Shown piece after piece: positions 47,880 to 61,258 of a stretch of DNA of 64,000 nucleotides. The stretch is taken from assembly GCA_034190875.2 (NCBI GenBank), contig CM067348.1:3537904-3601903 (forward strand). The letters are read 5' to 3'. The DNA comes from Urechis unicinctus (lineage: Eukaryota > Annelida > Polychaeta > Xenopneusta > Urechidae). Made by a program: the position numbers and the translations under genes. A model generated the notes under the pieces. It ran no database searches. It saw nothing but the letters and a program-made list of their open reading frames with translations, and was not told where the DNA came from. Every line of letters starts with the position of its first letter. Positions within the stretch are counted from its first letter, which is position 1.

Positions 47880-49864
47880 TCTGTGTTAGTGGGGTGGGGT
47901 TACTCTTTCAAATGTGATTTATTTTTCAAAGGTTGAAGATTGATATTTTGCTTTCCACATCCTTGAATTATTTACTTGCATCAGTAATGTTACCCTTAAC
48001 TTGGAAATAGCATGATCTGTTAATATGATGTATCATTGTAATACACTAAAACATGAGTTCTTTATTACATTCCTATAAGTTTCATTATGTGTTATATGAT
48101 AGTTCAGTCATGGACAGAGTCACACTTTTGCTATCAATTAGTCAGCAGAGTGATCCTTTAGATCTCAAAAATAGCTATCCAAAACAACTGTGCTGGTTTG
48201 AGTTTACAGCCAAATTTCATTAGTGGCTAGGGAAATAAACAGACCCTAAGTAGGTTTTTGAAGTCAAGAGCCTCTTTTGTCTGGGTATCTGCCACATCAA
48301 TATTGGTAATAAAATTGTTGTCAAATGTTCAATGTGTGTAATCCAAACAATTGTTCAATAGTACAATCACATCATTTGAATATATCATGTAGAAGCTATA
48401 AATTACATGGTCATCTGTCAGTTAGTCTTGAGCACTGTGCATCTGGTCTAGTGTTGAAGGGTTATTAAGCATATCTGAAGCCCCAAATCACATATGAGGC
48501 CTTTTTAGAACAGTGCAGTTCCCAAGATGTAACAAACTGCCTGGTTAGGCATGGCTTGGGAGGTCACTTTTTTTGTTGCCCATCCTGGACCTGTTGCTTG
48601 CCACTTATAAGGTATAATTTATGGGACCATTAGGCAGTAACCATTAATAGTTATGCTCCTCAGCACAGTTATGCTGTCCATCTGTCTGCCTGTAAACTTT
48701 TGGTGTAACATTTTTTTGATAATGCAAGGCACTCTTATATTGATTGTCACAAACTATCAGCCCTTTGTGACCTTATTATCGTAAAATAATCTCATTAGCT
48801 ATGTTAACCAAATAGGGAATACCTGTTTCAAATTAAACATGCATCACTCTTATATTGATGATCACTTACAAAGTAAATATCAGCACTGCAATACCTTTTG
48901 TTCCTGAGTGATTATCTCAATGGGGAATAATTATTGATGGCACTTTTCTTATAATGCAAGCTAGAAACTTTACATTGACTAAATCTTGCAAACTTTAACT
49001 CATAGCTTTATGGCTTTTGACCCCTGACTTGCTAGATAAAAGCAAATTAAATTTGCTTGTTCAAGGAAAAATGAAGCTAAGTTATTATTAGCTTATGGTT
49101 GTTTGGGTGAATCATTTCTTAAAAACTTAAATTATTAGGCTCAAATGCTTAAACTTTTTGCATAACTACTTGGCGATGGACTGTTGTTGCTTGACAAGTG
49201 GGTTTGGGGGATATTGTTCAGCCCTGGTGTGTCATTGAATACAATGTTATACTATAAACGCTATGATTAAATGCTGTCATAACTTGTTAGTGTCAAAAGC
49301 AGCAGAGTTTACTAGCCATTCGCATTCTGTAGTTATTGTTAGGCTGTGAGATTGTCTAGGTGTTTGTGATGACATTTTGCTCAGCAGCATTCGCGATCTG
49401 GTAGTGATTAACTGCTTTACCTCCTGTTCTGGGTTTAATATTATGGACCCAGTATCTCAATTTAATCATATTGGATGTACATATCCTCTGTGTTGGTTAA
49501 TCTGCCCTATTTAGGAAATTTATTTGTTCAAGATGGGCAACAGTATCAGCTGTCCAAACATCACAATTATGCTCATCTATCTCTGCATGATACCTCCTCA
49601 TATCAAAGGGAGCAGTGTTTTGCTTTAGGACCACTAGGCTCTTACTTAGTGAAAAGACATTTGGTGATTTGAGATAAATGTATAGTTTAACATAAAAATA
49701 GTGATGAGGTCATGTGGCTTCAAGTTCAACTACATTACTGACAGCAATGTAGATGAAGCAACATGACCTCCACACTATTCTACATGATGAGTTACATTCG
49801 CAACATTAAGGTCCATGTGCTAAACCACCATAATAATTCTTCTGCATGCATGTTAACAGTAAAT
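47880..49864. other. CpG-poor AT-rich DNA, no gene recognised
   Basis: Hardly any CG dinucleotides in nearly 2 kb and no recognisable coding frame. It is compositionally distinct from sequence left of 47.87 kb. Confidence 0.6.
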
Positions 49865-52035
49865 TCACAACTTCATCAATATTGTGGCTTCACCAGTTTT
49901 GTGGCTCCACCATATTGTGGCTTCACCAATACTGTGGCTTTAATAATATTGCGGCTTCATCAATATTGTGGTTTCACCAATACTGTGGCTTCACAAATGC
50001 TGTGGTTTCGCCAATACTGTGGCTTCACCAGTGTTGTGGTTTCACCAACACTGTGGCTTCACCAATACTGTGGCTACACCAATATTTTGGCTTCACCAAA
50101 TGTTGTGACTTCCCCAGTGTTGTGGCTTCATCAATAGTTTGGCTTCACCAATGTTGCGGCTTCAACAGTGTTGTGGCTTTACCATTTTTATGGCTTTGCC
50201 AATACTGTGGTATCAACAATGAAGTGGCTTCACCAGTGTTGTGTTTTCACCAATGTTGTAGCTTCACCAATACTGTGGCTTCATCAATATTTTGGCTTCA
50301 TCATTGTTGTGGCTTCACCAGTGTTGTGGCTTCACCAGTGTTCCGGCTTTACCAATATTTTGGCATCACCAAGATTGTGGCTTCACCAAGTTTTTGGCTT
50401 CACCAGTGTTGTGCTTTCACCAATGTTGTAGCTTCACTAATACTGTGGCTTCATCAATATTGTGGCTTCATCAATATTTTGGCTTCTACATTGTGGTGGT
50501 TTCACCAATGTTGTAGCTTCACCAATACTGTGGCTTCATCAATATTGTGGCTTCATCAATATTTTGGCTTCTACATTGTGGTGGTTTCACCAGTGTTGTG
50601 GCTTCACAAATACTATGGCTTCATTACTACTGTTGCTTCATCAATATTTTGGCTTCAACATTGTTGTGGTTCACCAGTGTTGTGGCTTCAACATTGTTGT
50701 GGCTTAACCAGTGCTTTGGATTGAATTTAATCGTGGCTTCATCAATATTATGACTTCACCAATATTCTGGCTTCACCAATACTGTAGCTTCACCAATGTT
50801 GTGGCTTCACCAATACTGTGGCTTCACCAATATTGCGGCTTCATCAATATTGTGGCTTCATCAATACTGTGGCTTCACCAATGTTGTGGCTTCATCAATA
50901 CTGTGGCTTCACCAATGTTGTGGATTGAATTATATTGTGGCTTTATCAATATTATGACTTCACCAATATTGCGGCTTCACCAATACTGTGGCTTCACCAA
51001 CGTTGTGGTTTCACCAATACTGTGGCTTCTCCAATACTATGGCTTCACCAATGTTGTGGCTTCACCAGTGTTGTGGCTTGATCAGTGTAATGGCTTCAGC
51101 AATAATTTGGCTTCACCAATGTTGTGGCTTCACCAGTGTTGTGGCTTCAACATTGTTGCCGCTTCACCAAAGTTGTGGATTGAATTTTATTGTGGCTTTA
51201 TCATTATTATGATTTCACCAATATTGTGGCTTCACCAATACTGTGGCTTCACCAACGTTGTGGTTTCACCAATACTGTGGCTTCTCCAATACTGCGGCTT
51301 CACCAATGTTGTGGCTTCACCAGTGTTGTGGCTTCATCAGTGTAATGGCTTCATCAATACTGTGGCTTTACCAATGTTGTGGCTTCACCAGTGTTGTGGT
51401 TTCAACATCGTTGCTGCTTCACCAAAGTTGTGGATTGAATTATATTGTGGCTTTATCAATATTATGACTTCACCAATATTCCGGCTTCACCAATACTGTG
51501 GCTTCACCAATGTTGTGGCTTCACTAATACTGTGGTTTCACCAATATTGTGGCTTCATCAATATTGTGGCTTCACCAATAATGTGGCTTCACCAATGTTG
51601 TTGCTTCACCAGTGTTGTGGCTTCATCAGTGTAATGGCTTCCACATTGTTGTGGCTTTACCAACGTTGTGGCTTCACCAGTGTTGTGGATTCAATGATAT
51701 TGTGGCTTCACCAATATTGTGGCTTCACAAACACTGTGGCATCACCAATGTTGTGGCTTCACAAGTGTTGTTGCTTGACCATTATTGTTGCTTCACCAAT
51801 ACTGTGGCTTCATCAAAACTGTGGCTTCACCAATGTTGTGGCTTCACCAATATTGTGGCTTCACCACTGTTGTGGCTTCATCAATATTTTGGCTTTACCA
51901 ATGTTGTGGCTGCAACAGTGTTGTGACTTCACTAATATTGTGACTTTCACCAATTTTGTGTGGCTTCACCAGTGTTGTGGCTTCGTCAATGCTGTGGCTT
52001 CATCAATGTTGTGGCTTCATTAATGTTTTGGTTTC
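49865..52035. repeat. 17-bp satellite, about 125 copies
   Basis: TTCACCAATGTTGTGGC and variants repeat with a 17-bp period over 2.2 kb. All three plus frames stay open for long runs, up to 307 codons, giving a 17-residue peptide period (LWLHQYCGFTNVVASPI). The length is not a multiple of three and the unit lacks stops, so this is not evidence of a gene. Confidence 0.95.
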
Positions 52036-52379
52036 ACTACTGTTTACAAATGTTTTGGCTTCTCTTTTTATTATATCCTGTTGAGATATATCAATCACTG
52101 GGGCTTAAACAGACATGTTATGTCAAATTGTCATAAAACCATCAGAATGACAAAAATGACCAAAACAATGAGTATTATCTGAATTGGTTGTGTGCGAGTT
52201 TGGGTCATCAGTCGGTTTAGGTAGAAGATTTTTATCAGAGGTTCTGTTTACCCAGGAAGACTGTTAAGTTCCACCTGGTCCTAATTGATGGTCCTGCAGT
52301 TATGATGTATGCACCTGTGTACAGTGTCACATTGATGTACACTTAATCTGCTCGGTATTTATCTGCAATTCATATCAAC

Positions 52380-52700
52380 TCTTCATCACCAGCCCAGCAT
52401 GACACAGACCTGGGATTCTCTTTATTACCAGCCCATCCTGACACTGACCTGGGGTTCTTATCACCAGCCCAGTATGTCACTGTGGGGTACTTATCACCAA
52501 CCATCGTGACCACTGACCTGGGGTTCTATCACCAGCCCAGTATTCACTGACCTGGGGTACTTATCACAAACTCATCGTGACACTGATATCACCATCCCAG
52601 TATGTGACTGACCTAGGGTTCTTATCAACAACTAATCGTGACACTGACTTGGGGTTCTTATCACCAGCCAAGTATGTAACCAAACTAGGGTTCGTCTAAC
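52380..52700. repeat. Degenerate minisatellite of about 36-40 bp
   Basis: TATCACCAGCCCAGTATGTC followed by ACTGACCTGGGGTTCT recurs about eight times with indels. Confidence 0.75.
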
Positions 52701-54000
52701 ATGGCATCTTTTTTGTTTGAAGGGGTAAAGTTTCTTGAGGCCGGTCAACATCTAAAATGGCCACCCGTCATCGGGACAGGTCAGGACAGGTGTCCATTTT
52801 AGTTAATTTCCAGCCCTGTTGCTGATGACTGAACTGTAGACTTAATCTGAACATCTGGTGAATGTTTTGTCACAGAATCAACATGAGAGAATATTAGTTT
52901 TTACTTCCTGTACTTAATAACAAGAGATTGATCCATGTGACATGTGTATTGATGATCAACCTAATCAGGTTGGCAAGAATTAATGTTGTGTAATGTATTA
53001 CACAGAATTCCTTTATTTCTTATGAAATAAGACTGATAGACAGTTTGACAAATTAATTTTATGTGTGTAACAGAATGTGCAACTATAGCTGGGGCACAGC
53101 AGGAGAATCATCTTTTGCTGAATCATATGGACAAGCTGTTGTATGGATTCTCTAATTGTGTCCTTATGGAAACCCACCAAGGCTGGACCTCTTGAAAGTC
53201 TATTACTGATAGTGCAACATAAGACACTGCTGTCCTCGTAGTTCCTGCTGATCATGTTAAAATTTATCTGTAGATATGCTTTGCTTGATAATAATATCCT
53301 GATCATTGATTTCTGTATATTGTTAACCCTTATGAGGTCAATACATTCAGTCTATTTAAGTCAATTTATTCAGCCAAATCAACTCTGAATGCCTATATTG
53401 TGGATACATTTTTTGTAGAATTTAAGTGACCCTAGATAGGCAAGTGAACAGCAATCAAAGTTTAATCATAAACAAAACAAAATCATCTTCTGTCTGGTCC
53501 TGACCTTAACAAATCCTTCAGAAAGTTGCATGCAGATCCCTCTTTGTAACTACATGTTATTATGTGGCAAACTGAATAAAGGTGATATGTTTAAAACTTG
53601 AAGATCATTTAATCCATGTTTTAATCGTGTCCTGAGGGGATTTATATCATTCACTCTGAAAGATGGGATTCAGTTAAATTCTCAGAATAAATCTAATGTA
53701 AGGCAAGACAATGATGCTCTGTCATGCCTCAGAAAATCTAATGCTGGACATGATTCAGTTAAATATATGAAAATCAATCATTGAATGATGACACAGTAAT
53801 AAAGAATCCACAATGAATCAATTGGAGGTCAGTTTTAACACTCGATGAAGCAAATTGTGAATAAATGCATGAACATATGCAGTTGGACACATCATTATAT
53901 GACATGCACATACTTTGATAAGTTGCCTAAACTTCTCTGCTGGCTTGCATGATTGCAGTTAAATATTTAACAATACGAAAATAAATCATTGAAACGTATA
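52701..54000. other. CpG-poor DNA, no gene recognised
   Basis: It continues the composition of 47.9-52 kb. No supported frame. Confidence 0.5.
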
Positions 54001-55440
54001 TTATAAGAGCCAGGACTGGGTTCATAACGCTAAGTGATGCTGCCTCCACTGCTCCGTGTCAACTGTCATTCAGCGTATAGCTAGCTGCTCAGAACTTCAC
54101 CGAAGTCTGTCAACCCGACCGATTTGGGAGACACCCAAATAGCTTCAGCCTTTCATTTACTATATATAACACTTTTTCTTTCATTTAATTGGAACTGCTT
54201 TAAGATTATCACCTTGTTGTTTTTGTTGCACCAAATTTAAGCGGATTTTGCAACTTTGGCCATGTACAGCAAGACTGTCGCCATGTCGCACGGAGATAAA
54301 TAGTGACAGCTGTTTGGACTCTCCCGATTGAAGGGACGAGGGATGTTGTCCAACATCGTTGACAGACAGATTACAGTGTTCAGAGTGGTTAAATAACATT
54401 AAGCTGCCCAAAGCAATCGATATGTATAATAGTTACAGAAATAAAATCAATGATGAAAGTTTAATTATGCATGAGTCGGAATATAAATACGTTAAAATAA
54501 ATGATCCACGTGCATTTTTGACTTGGAATCTTCCGGGCTGCAATGTTAGAGACGACAATCTTCAGAATGTTAAGTATCACTAATTCTTGTTAAAACTCGA
54601 AGTACCTAAGTATAAAATTGTATCTAAATTAATAACGGGTACGTTGAAGAACTCCCTTTTCTTTAAAAAAGGTGACTTTTATGCATATTTTCTCCGTTCC
54701 CCGGGTACATCTGCCACTCGGCAAGGTTCGGAACTTTTCGGAGCAAGACATTGCGTCAGCATTTTGAGGAATCGCGCCGGAAATTTAACTTCACTATTTT
54801 CTTCATGGCTCGTTGAATATTGTGAATGTACAGTTTAAATTATATATAAACAATGAAAAATCGAAAAAAGTTTATTTCGGATCCCGAAAGACCTAAAAAC
54901 GCGCAATTCAGTTTGTGCATAGATCATCGTATCATCTATGGTTTGTGTAAGCTTGTTTGTAGGAATTTAATTTAAGTCGTTTATGGTTTCATGGACTTTG
55001 TAACCCAAGGTTGTATAAACGATGGTCTGTAAGTAGTAGGTTGGTTGGGATAATAATAATGTTTGGTAATATCGGAAGGCAAAAAGGGCTGGCTAACTCA
55101 TTTGTATAATTTAATGGCCAATATGGTTGAATATATGAAATGGCCAAAATGGTTGGTTATATGAAATGGCCAATATGGTTGGTTTTTTATAAAAAGTTCC
55201 AAAATGGTTGGTTTTTTGCATGACAAAACTATCACGACTATTTTGGTACAACCATTTTGGCCTAAAATTTGTATACTCTTCTAAACTAAGTTTTGAATGA
55301 AGATATTAACTTAGAGCTGTTCACGGCAGATGTATAAGATTTAGCATCCGCGATATCACATAATTTAAGCTCTAAAAAGCGAAATAATCGAATGACCCAA
55401 AATGGTCGGTTTTGTCAATATCGTCCAAAATGGTTGCAAT
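54001..55440. other. CpG-normal flank with unknown frames
   Basis: CG dinucleotides reappear at about 54.0 kb. Frames 54359-54583 (LPKAIDMYNSYRNKIND, FLTWNLPGC) and 54587-54838 follow each other but match nothing I recognise. From 55080 the CCAAAATGGTTGG words begin. Confidence 0.45.
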
Positions 55441-55445
55441 TGTAA

Positions 55446-55625
<180 letters not shown>

Positions 55626-55898
55626 GTGCTTCTCGTTGTTAAAACGGTTGCGGGTGCAGTGTACGCCAAGGCAATGCGCAAACTCACATGAAGACCCTCA
55701 AGACACGAATGGTAAAATCAATGTTTTTTGAATAATGAATTATGTAGGTGCCACTTTAATAAGAACCTCATAGTATAAAGATGTTCTTTGTTCGGGAGTA
55801 TTGCTCAAGCGACAACACGACGAAGGATGCATTGGTTGCTTCAGCTTCAATCACCGTGCATATGCATGGGAAGCAATTTAAGAATACTTGTGTTTTAG

Positions 55899-55987
55899 GA
55901 GACCTACTAGATAACTGGTATTACTACACGGAAAACAAGTACTGTGAAACATTACATGTCAGTGACAATATAACTACCTGTCGGTAA
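55899..55987 (+). pseudogene. Unit C GPS-type exon with stop
   Basis: The acceptor TGTTTTAG is intact. DLLDNWYYYTENKYCETLHV and NITTC are followed by CGG TAA (stop 55985-55987), as in unit A. Confidence 0.85.
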
Positions 55988-56045
55988 GGTGGTTGTTTTT
56001 CATTAAGTATAAGTACAATTAATCCCACATTATTTCACATTATTG

Positions 56046-56089
56046 CAATCTTTCCCGGAGGAACACCGGCCAGCACTGGCACATTTCTG
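56046..56089 (+). pseudogene. Unit C linker exon remnant
   Basis: IFPGGTPASTGTFL followed by GTGAGT. No AG at the expected acceptor. Confidence 0.65.
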
Positions 56090-56872
56090 GTGAGTGAAAT
56101 AGCAGTTCCCTGCAGGCAACTATCTTGCCAGCCAGAACATCAGCAAATGTAGTGCCTTCACTTCTCCTGATGGCTTTTGTTCCATATCACTCCCCGTAGG
56201 AATGGCTGACGGCATCCCATTAGTCACTCCTAGTTGTGTGTTGGTTAGCTAATGAAGAATACACGCGTCATAAAAACGTGGTATTACACGATGTGCCTCA
56301 CGATGATATATTGGCCAGGGGTAATGCTGTGAGCAAAAGCATATTTAATTCAATCGGCTTAATGAATTTTTCCATGGCGACTTATTTTCTAATGTATGCT
56401 GTATGCACAATGTATGAATTTGTTTGTCTTCCATAGCAGTTTGACGGAAATTGTTCCTCAATGACTGTTAATGCCTTGTATCATTTTGAGAAGGATATGT
56501 TATACGGCCTGTGTCCGGATTATATCTTAGTTTCACCAGGGAAGCCATTGACGAATCATGCCACGAATAAAGACAGCATAGCGCACTTCATTAACATTAT
56601 AATAATTAGTCTAATTGGTCATTTGTTAATTAAGTACTAGAGAGCAGTTATATATGTTATGTATGTGTAGTAACGTTAAAGCAATTAGAAACACAAATGA
56701 TATGCATGCTGGCATGATTCTGCTTCTTTGTTTTACACGTCATTGCAACACGTATGCTGTTGACAACTTACCTGTCATATATAAGGTTGTAGCTTTAGTA
56801 TTGTACATATGACCATACTATGATCATCTGTCTAGTTTAACAACCATTCCTGATAATTCGAACCATATAGCG

Positions 56873-56939
56873 TCGGCTTTACCTACATTGCAGAGCTGTA
56901 CATGGTTAGTCACGTGTTCCGGATTGTTTCACTTTTCAG
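56873..56939 (+). pseudogene. Unit C TM1 exon with 36-bp deletion
   Basis: TYIAELYMVSHVFRIVS then directly the exon end CTTTTCAG. Compared with unit A, 36 bp coding for 12 residues of the helix are missing. The frame is kept but the membrane segment is cut in half. Confidence 0.85.
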
Positions 56940-57034
56940 GTGAGCCGTATAATGATTCCTGGTTTTCTCGAGTTGCTACTCGGTTGTTTGCAACAAAAGT
57001 GTAACGTGTAGCCATAATGTGTGAGGTTATGAAG

Positions 57035-57292
57035 ACTCGCCGAGGACGGCCCGCAAACATCCTCATTCAGCTCTGCTTCTCCCTCATCGCACTTCTCATA
57101 GTGCTCTACATCACCCAGATCATCGCGCCACGAAACTCGGTTGTGTCACGGCCAACGTGCTGCGCTACTATTTCGTCCTAGTGTCGCTCTTGTGGAATTG
57201 AGTGGAGGCTTATAACATGTACCTCATGCTCGTCAAGGTGTTTGATCACAACACTCACCGGCTGGTCACCAAGGCAACCATTGTCGCTTGGG
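57035..57292 (+). pseudogene. Unit C TM2-TM3 exon, frameshift and stop
   Basis: One G is lost at ATCATCGCGCCACG (about 57125). In the original frame TGG AAT is followed by TGA (57199-57201) where unit B has GGA. The rest is close to unit B. Confidence 0.88.
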
Positions 57293-57489
57293 GTCAGTCG
57301 TTGTTCGTCTTCAGCGTACTACATGCTTTTGCATTAATCACTGCGTCATGCTGTTTAATTAATACACTATATTAACCAGTTCTTGATCATAGCTAAATTT
57401 ATGTTAGGAAAGTAACAAAATCTTCTCTGAGCAATTTATCATAAAATTGTGTTACAAAAGCCTGATTGTATCTCCGGGATGTGCGTCAG

Positions 57490-57587
57490 GTTTACCTGCT
57501 CTCATGGTGATCGTGATTCTCGTTGTCGAACAACGGGCATTCTATGGCTTCCACGTGGAATGCAACTTACAGTATGGCAATATTATC
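57490..57587 (+). pseudogene. Unit C TM4/ECL2 exon
   Basis: GLPALMVIVILVVEQRAFYG and VECNLQYGNII, ending ATC|GTAATA in phase 0. The exon is open. Confidence 0.8.
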
Positions 57588-57711
57588 GTAATAGAACATA
57601 TTGAAGCAAATAGTTGTGATGCCTCTAAGCAATCAGAATTAAAAATTGAACGGATTTTTTGAGTTAGGCGAAACGCTGTGGCAATCACTTAAAACGGTTC
57701 CTCTTTGTCCA

Positions 57712-57866
57712 AGGGATTTGACCCACACTGTGATGTGTCCAGGTGTAGGTTACCTGACAACACCCTGTTTTACGGCTATCTTCTCCCCATGAGTGTTATC
57801 ATCCTCCACAACCTCGCTGTCTTTGTTCTGGTCATCAAGATGCTACTGAAGAGTAGCTGCGCACCT
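57712..57866 (+). pseudogene. Unit C TM5 exon
   Basis: With the acceptor CTCTTTGTCCAAG it can start in phase 0 as GFDPHCDVSRCRLPDNTLFY, which fits the phase-0 end of its TM4 exon. It ends CCT|GTAAGA. A shorter start at 57743 equals the unit B model. Confidence 0.7.
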
Positions 57867-57910
57867 GTAAGAGGTCAGGTGAAACATTGTATTTGATCAG
57901 GCTTGAAGTA

Positions 57911-57995
57911 GGTGTGTTATCATCTTCCACAACCTTGCTGTCTTTGTTCTGGTCATCTAGGTGCTTCTTAAGATGGGACGCGCACCTGCAAGAAG
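57911..57995 (+). pseudogene. Tandem partial duplicate of TM5 exon
   Basis: GTGTTATCATCTTCCACAAC onward repeats the second half of the TM5 exon (VIIFHNLAVFVLVI), then TAG, and VLLKMGRAPAR ending in an AAGTAAG donor-like site. Confidence 0.8.
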
Positions 57996-58087
57996 TAAGT
58001 TAACATTGCGTAAAGTTCATGCTCTTTATCCACTAATTGTGGTGAGTATTAGCCGTACCATCCTGCACAGCGGGCCAGAGTAAGCAG

Positions 58088-58231
58088 ACGACTTTCATCG
58101 TCAGTTGGCGGCAGGTGTACGGCACGGTCGCCACGTTGGTTTTACTTGGCGTCCCCTGGATGTTCTCAGCGTTTGGAGTTGTCACGAATGACGCCAACAA
58201 TTCTCTCAAAACTTGGGAGGCCATTTTCCAA
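58088..58231 (+). pseudogene. Unit C TM6 exon
   Basis: 48 open codons with LLGVPWMFSAFGVVTNDAN and the donor CAA|GTTAGT. Same boundaries as in unit B. Confidence 0.8.
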
Positions 58232-58447
58232 GTTAGTGTTTAAGCTATTTTAATTTGCCTGGATTTCTTTCGTTTCCATTTAGGTATTTAGTGGAACAAT
58301 CAACCAATAGGATGGCTAATTATAAATGTCAACATCCGTCTGTTGCCGTTTGATTGCCTGCGACTCCAGTGCTGATAGAATAGGCATAACATTATAGATA
58401 TAATGGCAATCACTGAAATAGTGAAGACCTGATGCTTGTGTGGACAG

Positions 58448-58498
58448 ATCGTGTTCATCGTGTTCATCAACCTACAAGGCACGTTTATCTTCATGTGA
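58448..58498 (+). pseudogene. Unit C TM7 exon, truncated by stop
   Basis: IVFIVFINLQGTFIFM is followed by TGA (58496-58498), removing the end of TM7 and the tail. Confidence 0.85.
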
Positions 58499-58679
58499 TG
58501 TATTTGCCCCAATGGGCTCTGTCACCACTCTAACACATTGATAGGGATTAAATTATAATGGATTCTTTATTAACCATATACCCGAACAGTAAACCAACAT
58601 GAGAAAGCTACTGTTGTGGTCATTATAGTTTTGCTGGTTAAAGACTATGCAGGTATTTGTTGAAACATATCAGGAAGAT

Positions 58680-58810
58680 TAGTGACAATGCAAGTATTCC
58701 ATGAGAACTGTGGGGATGGTTAATGACAATGCAGGTATTCCATGAGAACTGTGAGGATGATTTGTGACAATACAGGTATTCCATGAGAACTGTGGGGATA
58801 ATTGGTGAAG
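58680..58810. repeat. 40-bp VNTR, about 3 copies
   Basis: Same unit as 22590-23275, here almost unexpanded. Confidence 0.85.
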
Positions 58811-59330
58811 ATACGGTTCTCATCAACATGACCTCATGGTTTTCGTCAAGTCATTTAATGTAACAATACAATTTTTATCGTATATTGAATGGGGTTAATC
58901 AAAGTAAACAAATCCATCAAAACAACTTGTCAACTATGTTTGGCTTCTTGTGCACATTCGGTAACCCCCTTTGTGAAATGTAATAGTAATCTGCTTGCAG
59001 TTAATGTCTATGTATTGTTTTATCACGATAGGGAATGTAATGGTTCAACGGGTACATTTTTATTTTATTATCATATTTCTTTGCAATACTTGTTACTTTC
59101 AATATTTATGTGATGTGAACAACAATTCGTGGACGGTATTTTAAGTCATTGAATATTTGTTTCGTGTGTGATTGCAATAAATTATGCCAGTGTTGTATAT
59201 CATACATTGTAATGTAGTCATAATGCGCTGTTAGCAACTTGTCCGCGACATTTAACAACGCAGGCAGTCGTGATAGTGTCGACTACTTCAGAACCTGAGC
59301 CACAGAAATATCGCTACTGCCTTTAATCGC

Positions 59331-60003
59331 ATGGATAAATGGATGCCTCATTAATAGAAGGCAGAGAGTGGTGATAAATGGATGGCTCATTAATAGAAGG
59401 CAGAGAGTGGTGATAAATGGATGGCTCATTAACAGAAGGCAGACAGTGGTGATAAATGGATGGCTCATTAACATGAGGCAGAGAGTGGTGATAAATGGAT
59501 GGCTCATTAACAGAAGGCAGAGAGTGGTGATAAATAGATGGCTCATTAACAGTAGGCAGAGAATGGTGATAAATGGATGGCTCATTAATAAAAGGCAGAT
59601 AGTGGTGATAAATGGATGGCTCATTAATAGAAGGCAGAGAGTGGTGATAAATTGATGGCTCATTAATAGATGGCAGAGAGCGGTTATAAATTAATGGCTC
59701 ATTAATAGAAGGCAGAGAGTGGTGATAAATGGATGGCTCATAAATAGAAGACAGAGAATGGTGATAAATGGATGGCTCATTAATAAAAGGCAGATAGTGG
59801 TGATAAATGGATGGCTCATTAATAGAAGGCAGAGAGTGGTGATAAATGGATTGCCCATTAATAGATGGCAGAGAGCGGTTATAAATTAATGGCTCATTAA
59901 TAGAAGGCAGAGAGTGGTGATAAATGGATGGCTCATTAATAGAAGGCAGAGAGTGGTGATAAATGGATGGCTCATTAATAGAAGGCAGCGAGTGGTGATA
60001 AAT
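59331..60003. repeat. 39-bp VNTR, about 17 copies
   Basis: Same unit as 23795-23970. On the minus strand it is open for 251 codons as a 13-residue repeat (PSIYHHSLPSINE), because 39 is a multiple of three. There is no start or splice context, and the array is short in the partner copy. Confidence 0.92.
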
Positions 60004-60115
60004 GGCATTGAATCCGATTGGACAAGGGTTATTTATGGAGTGCCTCGCGGGTCCTGGGACCTGTTTTGTAATGTTCAAACAATTAGCGGATGATTTCTAA
60101 CTTTATTCCATACTG
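60003..60115 (+). mobile_element. Reverse-transcriptase fossil, copy 2
   Basis: GGAGTGCCTCGCGGGTCCTG and GGACCTGTTTTG followed by TTAGCGGATGATTTC correspond to the GVPxGS, GPVL and ADD motifs across broken frames, as at 23971. Confidence 0.55.
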
Positions 60116-60805
60116 CGGACCAACCACCAGGCGTATAACTTTCTACAAGGCTTGCATAAGATGTTAGACAGGAGAAATGACTGGTGAATGCTTCGTGATC
60201 TAGCAAAATGTAAAGAACTTCAAAAAGGTCGGACATACGAACATGCTCCACTAATAGCATCGCGTGGAACATAATGACCACGCACCCTTCAAGTGAATTC
60301 CATACTGATCACCACTATCACACCCCCCAGTCCGACTCAAATGGGCGATTATACTCTAGAAGTCAAGCAAACAATGCAGCGCAGCAGCAGAAAAGGTTAA
60401 CATAGTTTTGGGGCAGGATAACCCGGCTGAAGATCATTAGCCGCTCTAAGGGAATTTTTATGGATCACACAGTCTTTTTGCCATGGCCGTCTATCACCAT
60501 ATAGTATCGGAATGCCATCTTGGCTAATCTGACCTCAGTTACTCGTTCTTGAGACTCGGCCTTGTACGGTTTCACCCTACTTATAAATTTAAGAGACTGC
60601 CGTCATAAGCTAACAAGGTATGACGATTTCCAGTGCTTGATAGCACCCCGACCTCAGCCATGCATATTAAGGAGTCACTTTTTTTCTGATTCAGTATATC
60701 AATAGTCCATTTTTGTTTGACTACGTGATCCCTGTTTCTCACATTTGCTTTGTCGGGATATGGTTAAATTGTTTCCCCTGTGTAAATTGCTTACCCTATT
60801 TGTAG

Positions 60806-60881
60806 GAGACAACACACCGACCTGCCGCCCGCCTCCCACGGGGAAATACAGGAAGACGAAACAGTTCATGGTTCCAGGAGA
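60806..60881 (+). CDS. Candidate 76-bp exon, second copy
   Basis: TTTGTAG precedes GDNTPTCRPPPTGKYRKTKQ and FMVPGE, then GTGTAT. It is the counterpart of 24680-24755. Confidence 0.3.
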
Positions 60882-61161
60882 GTGTATTCATATGAATCGC
60901 AATTTGTCATCAATACAATAACAGTAATTGCATCCCTTATAGATAATTCATACACAACACACTTTCACATAATCATCAACTGCGCAGATTATGGCGGTAC
61001 TGTTGATAATGAGGATGATTCGCACAAGACTGAATAAAAGATGAGGTCGCTGGTCATGATGTTGCTAGTGTTAACGACAATGAATAAATGATGATATGAT
61101 GATGTTTACGACGATTACAGATATGACAATTCAGATATGAAAATAACGACAGTGAAGACAA

Positions 61162-61163
<2 letters not shown>

Positions 61164-61257
<94 letters not shown>

Positions 61258-61258
61258 G
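61164..61258. repeat. (GAT)n microsatellite
   Basis: About 31 pure GAT units. The partner array at 25117 contains GAC variants. Confidence 0.97.

Noticed and set aside
49846-52023. Plus-strand frames up to 307 codons with LWLHQYCGF repeats
   Set aside because: They are produced by a 17-bp satellite without stops, read in any frame.
59323-60078. 251-codon frame with PSIYHHSLPSINE repeats
   Set aside because: A 39-bp VNTR whose length is a multiple of three. The partner locus has only about four units and no gene context.
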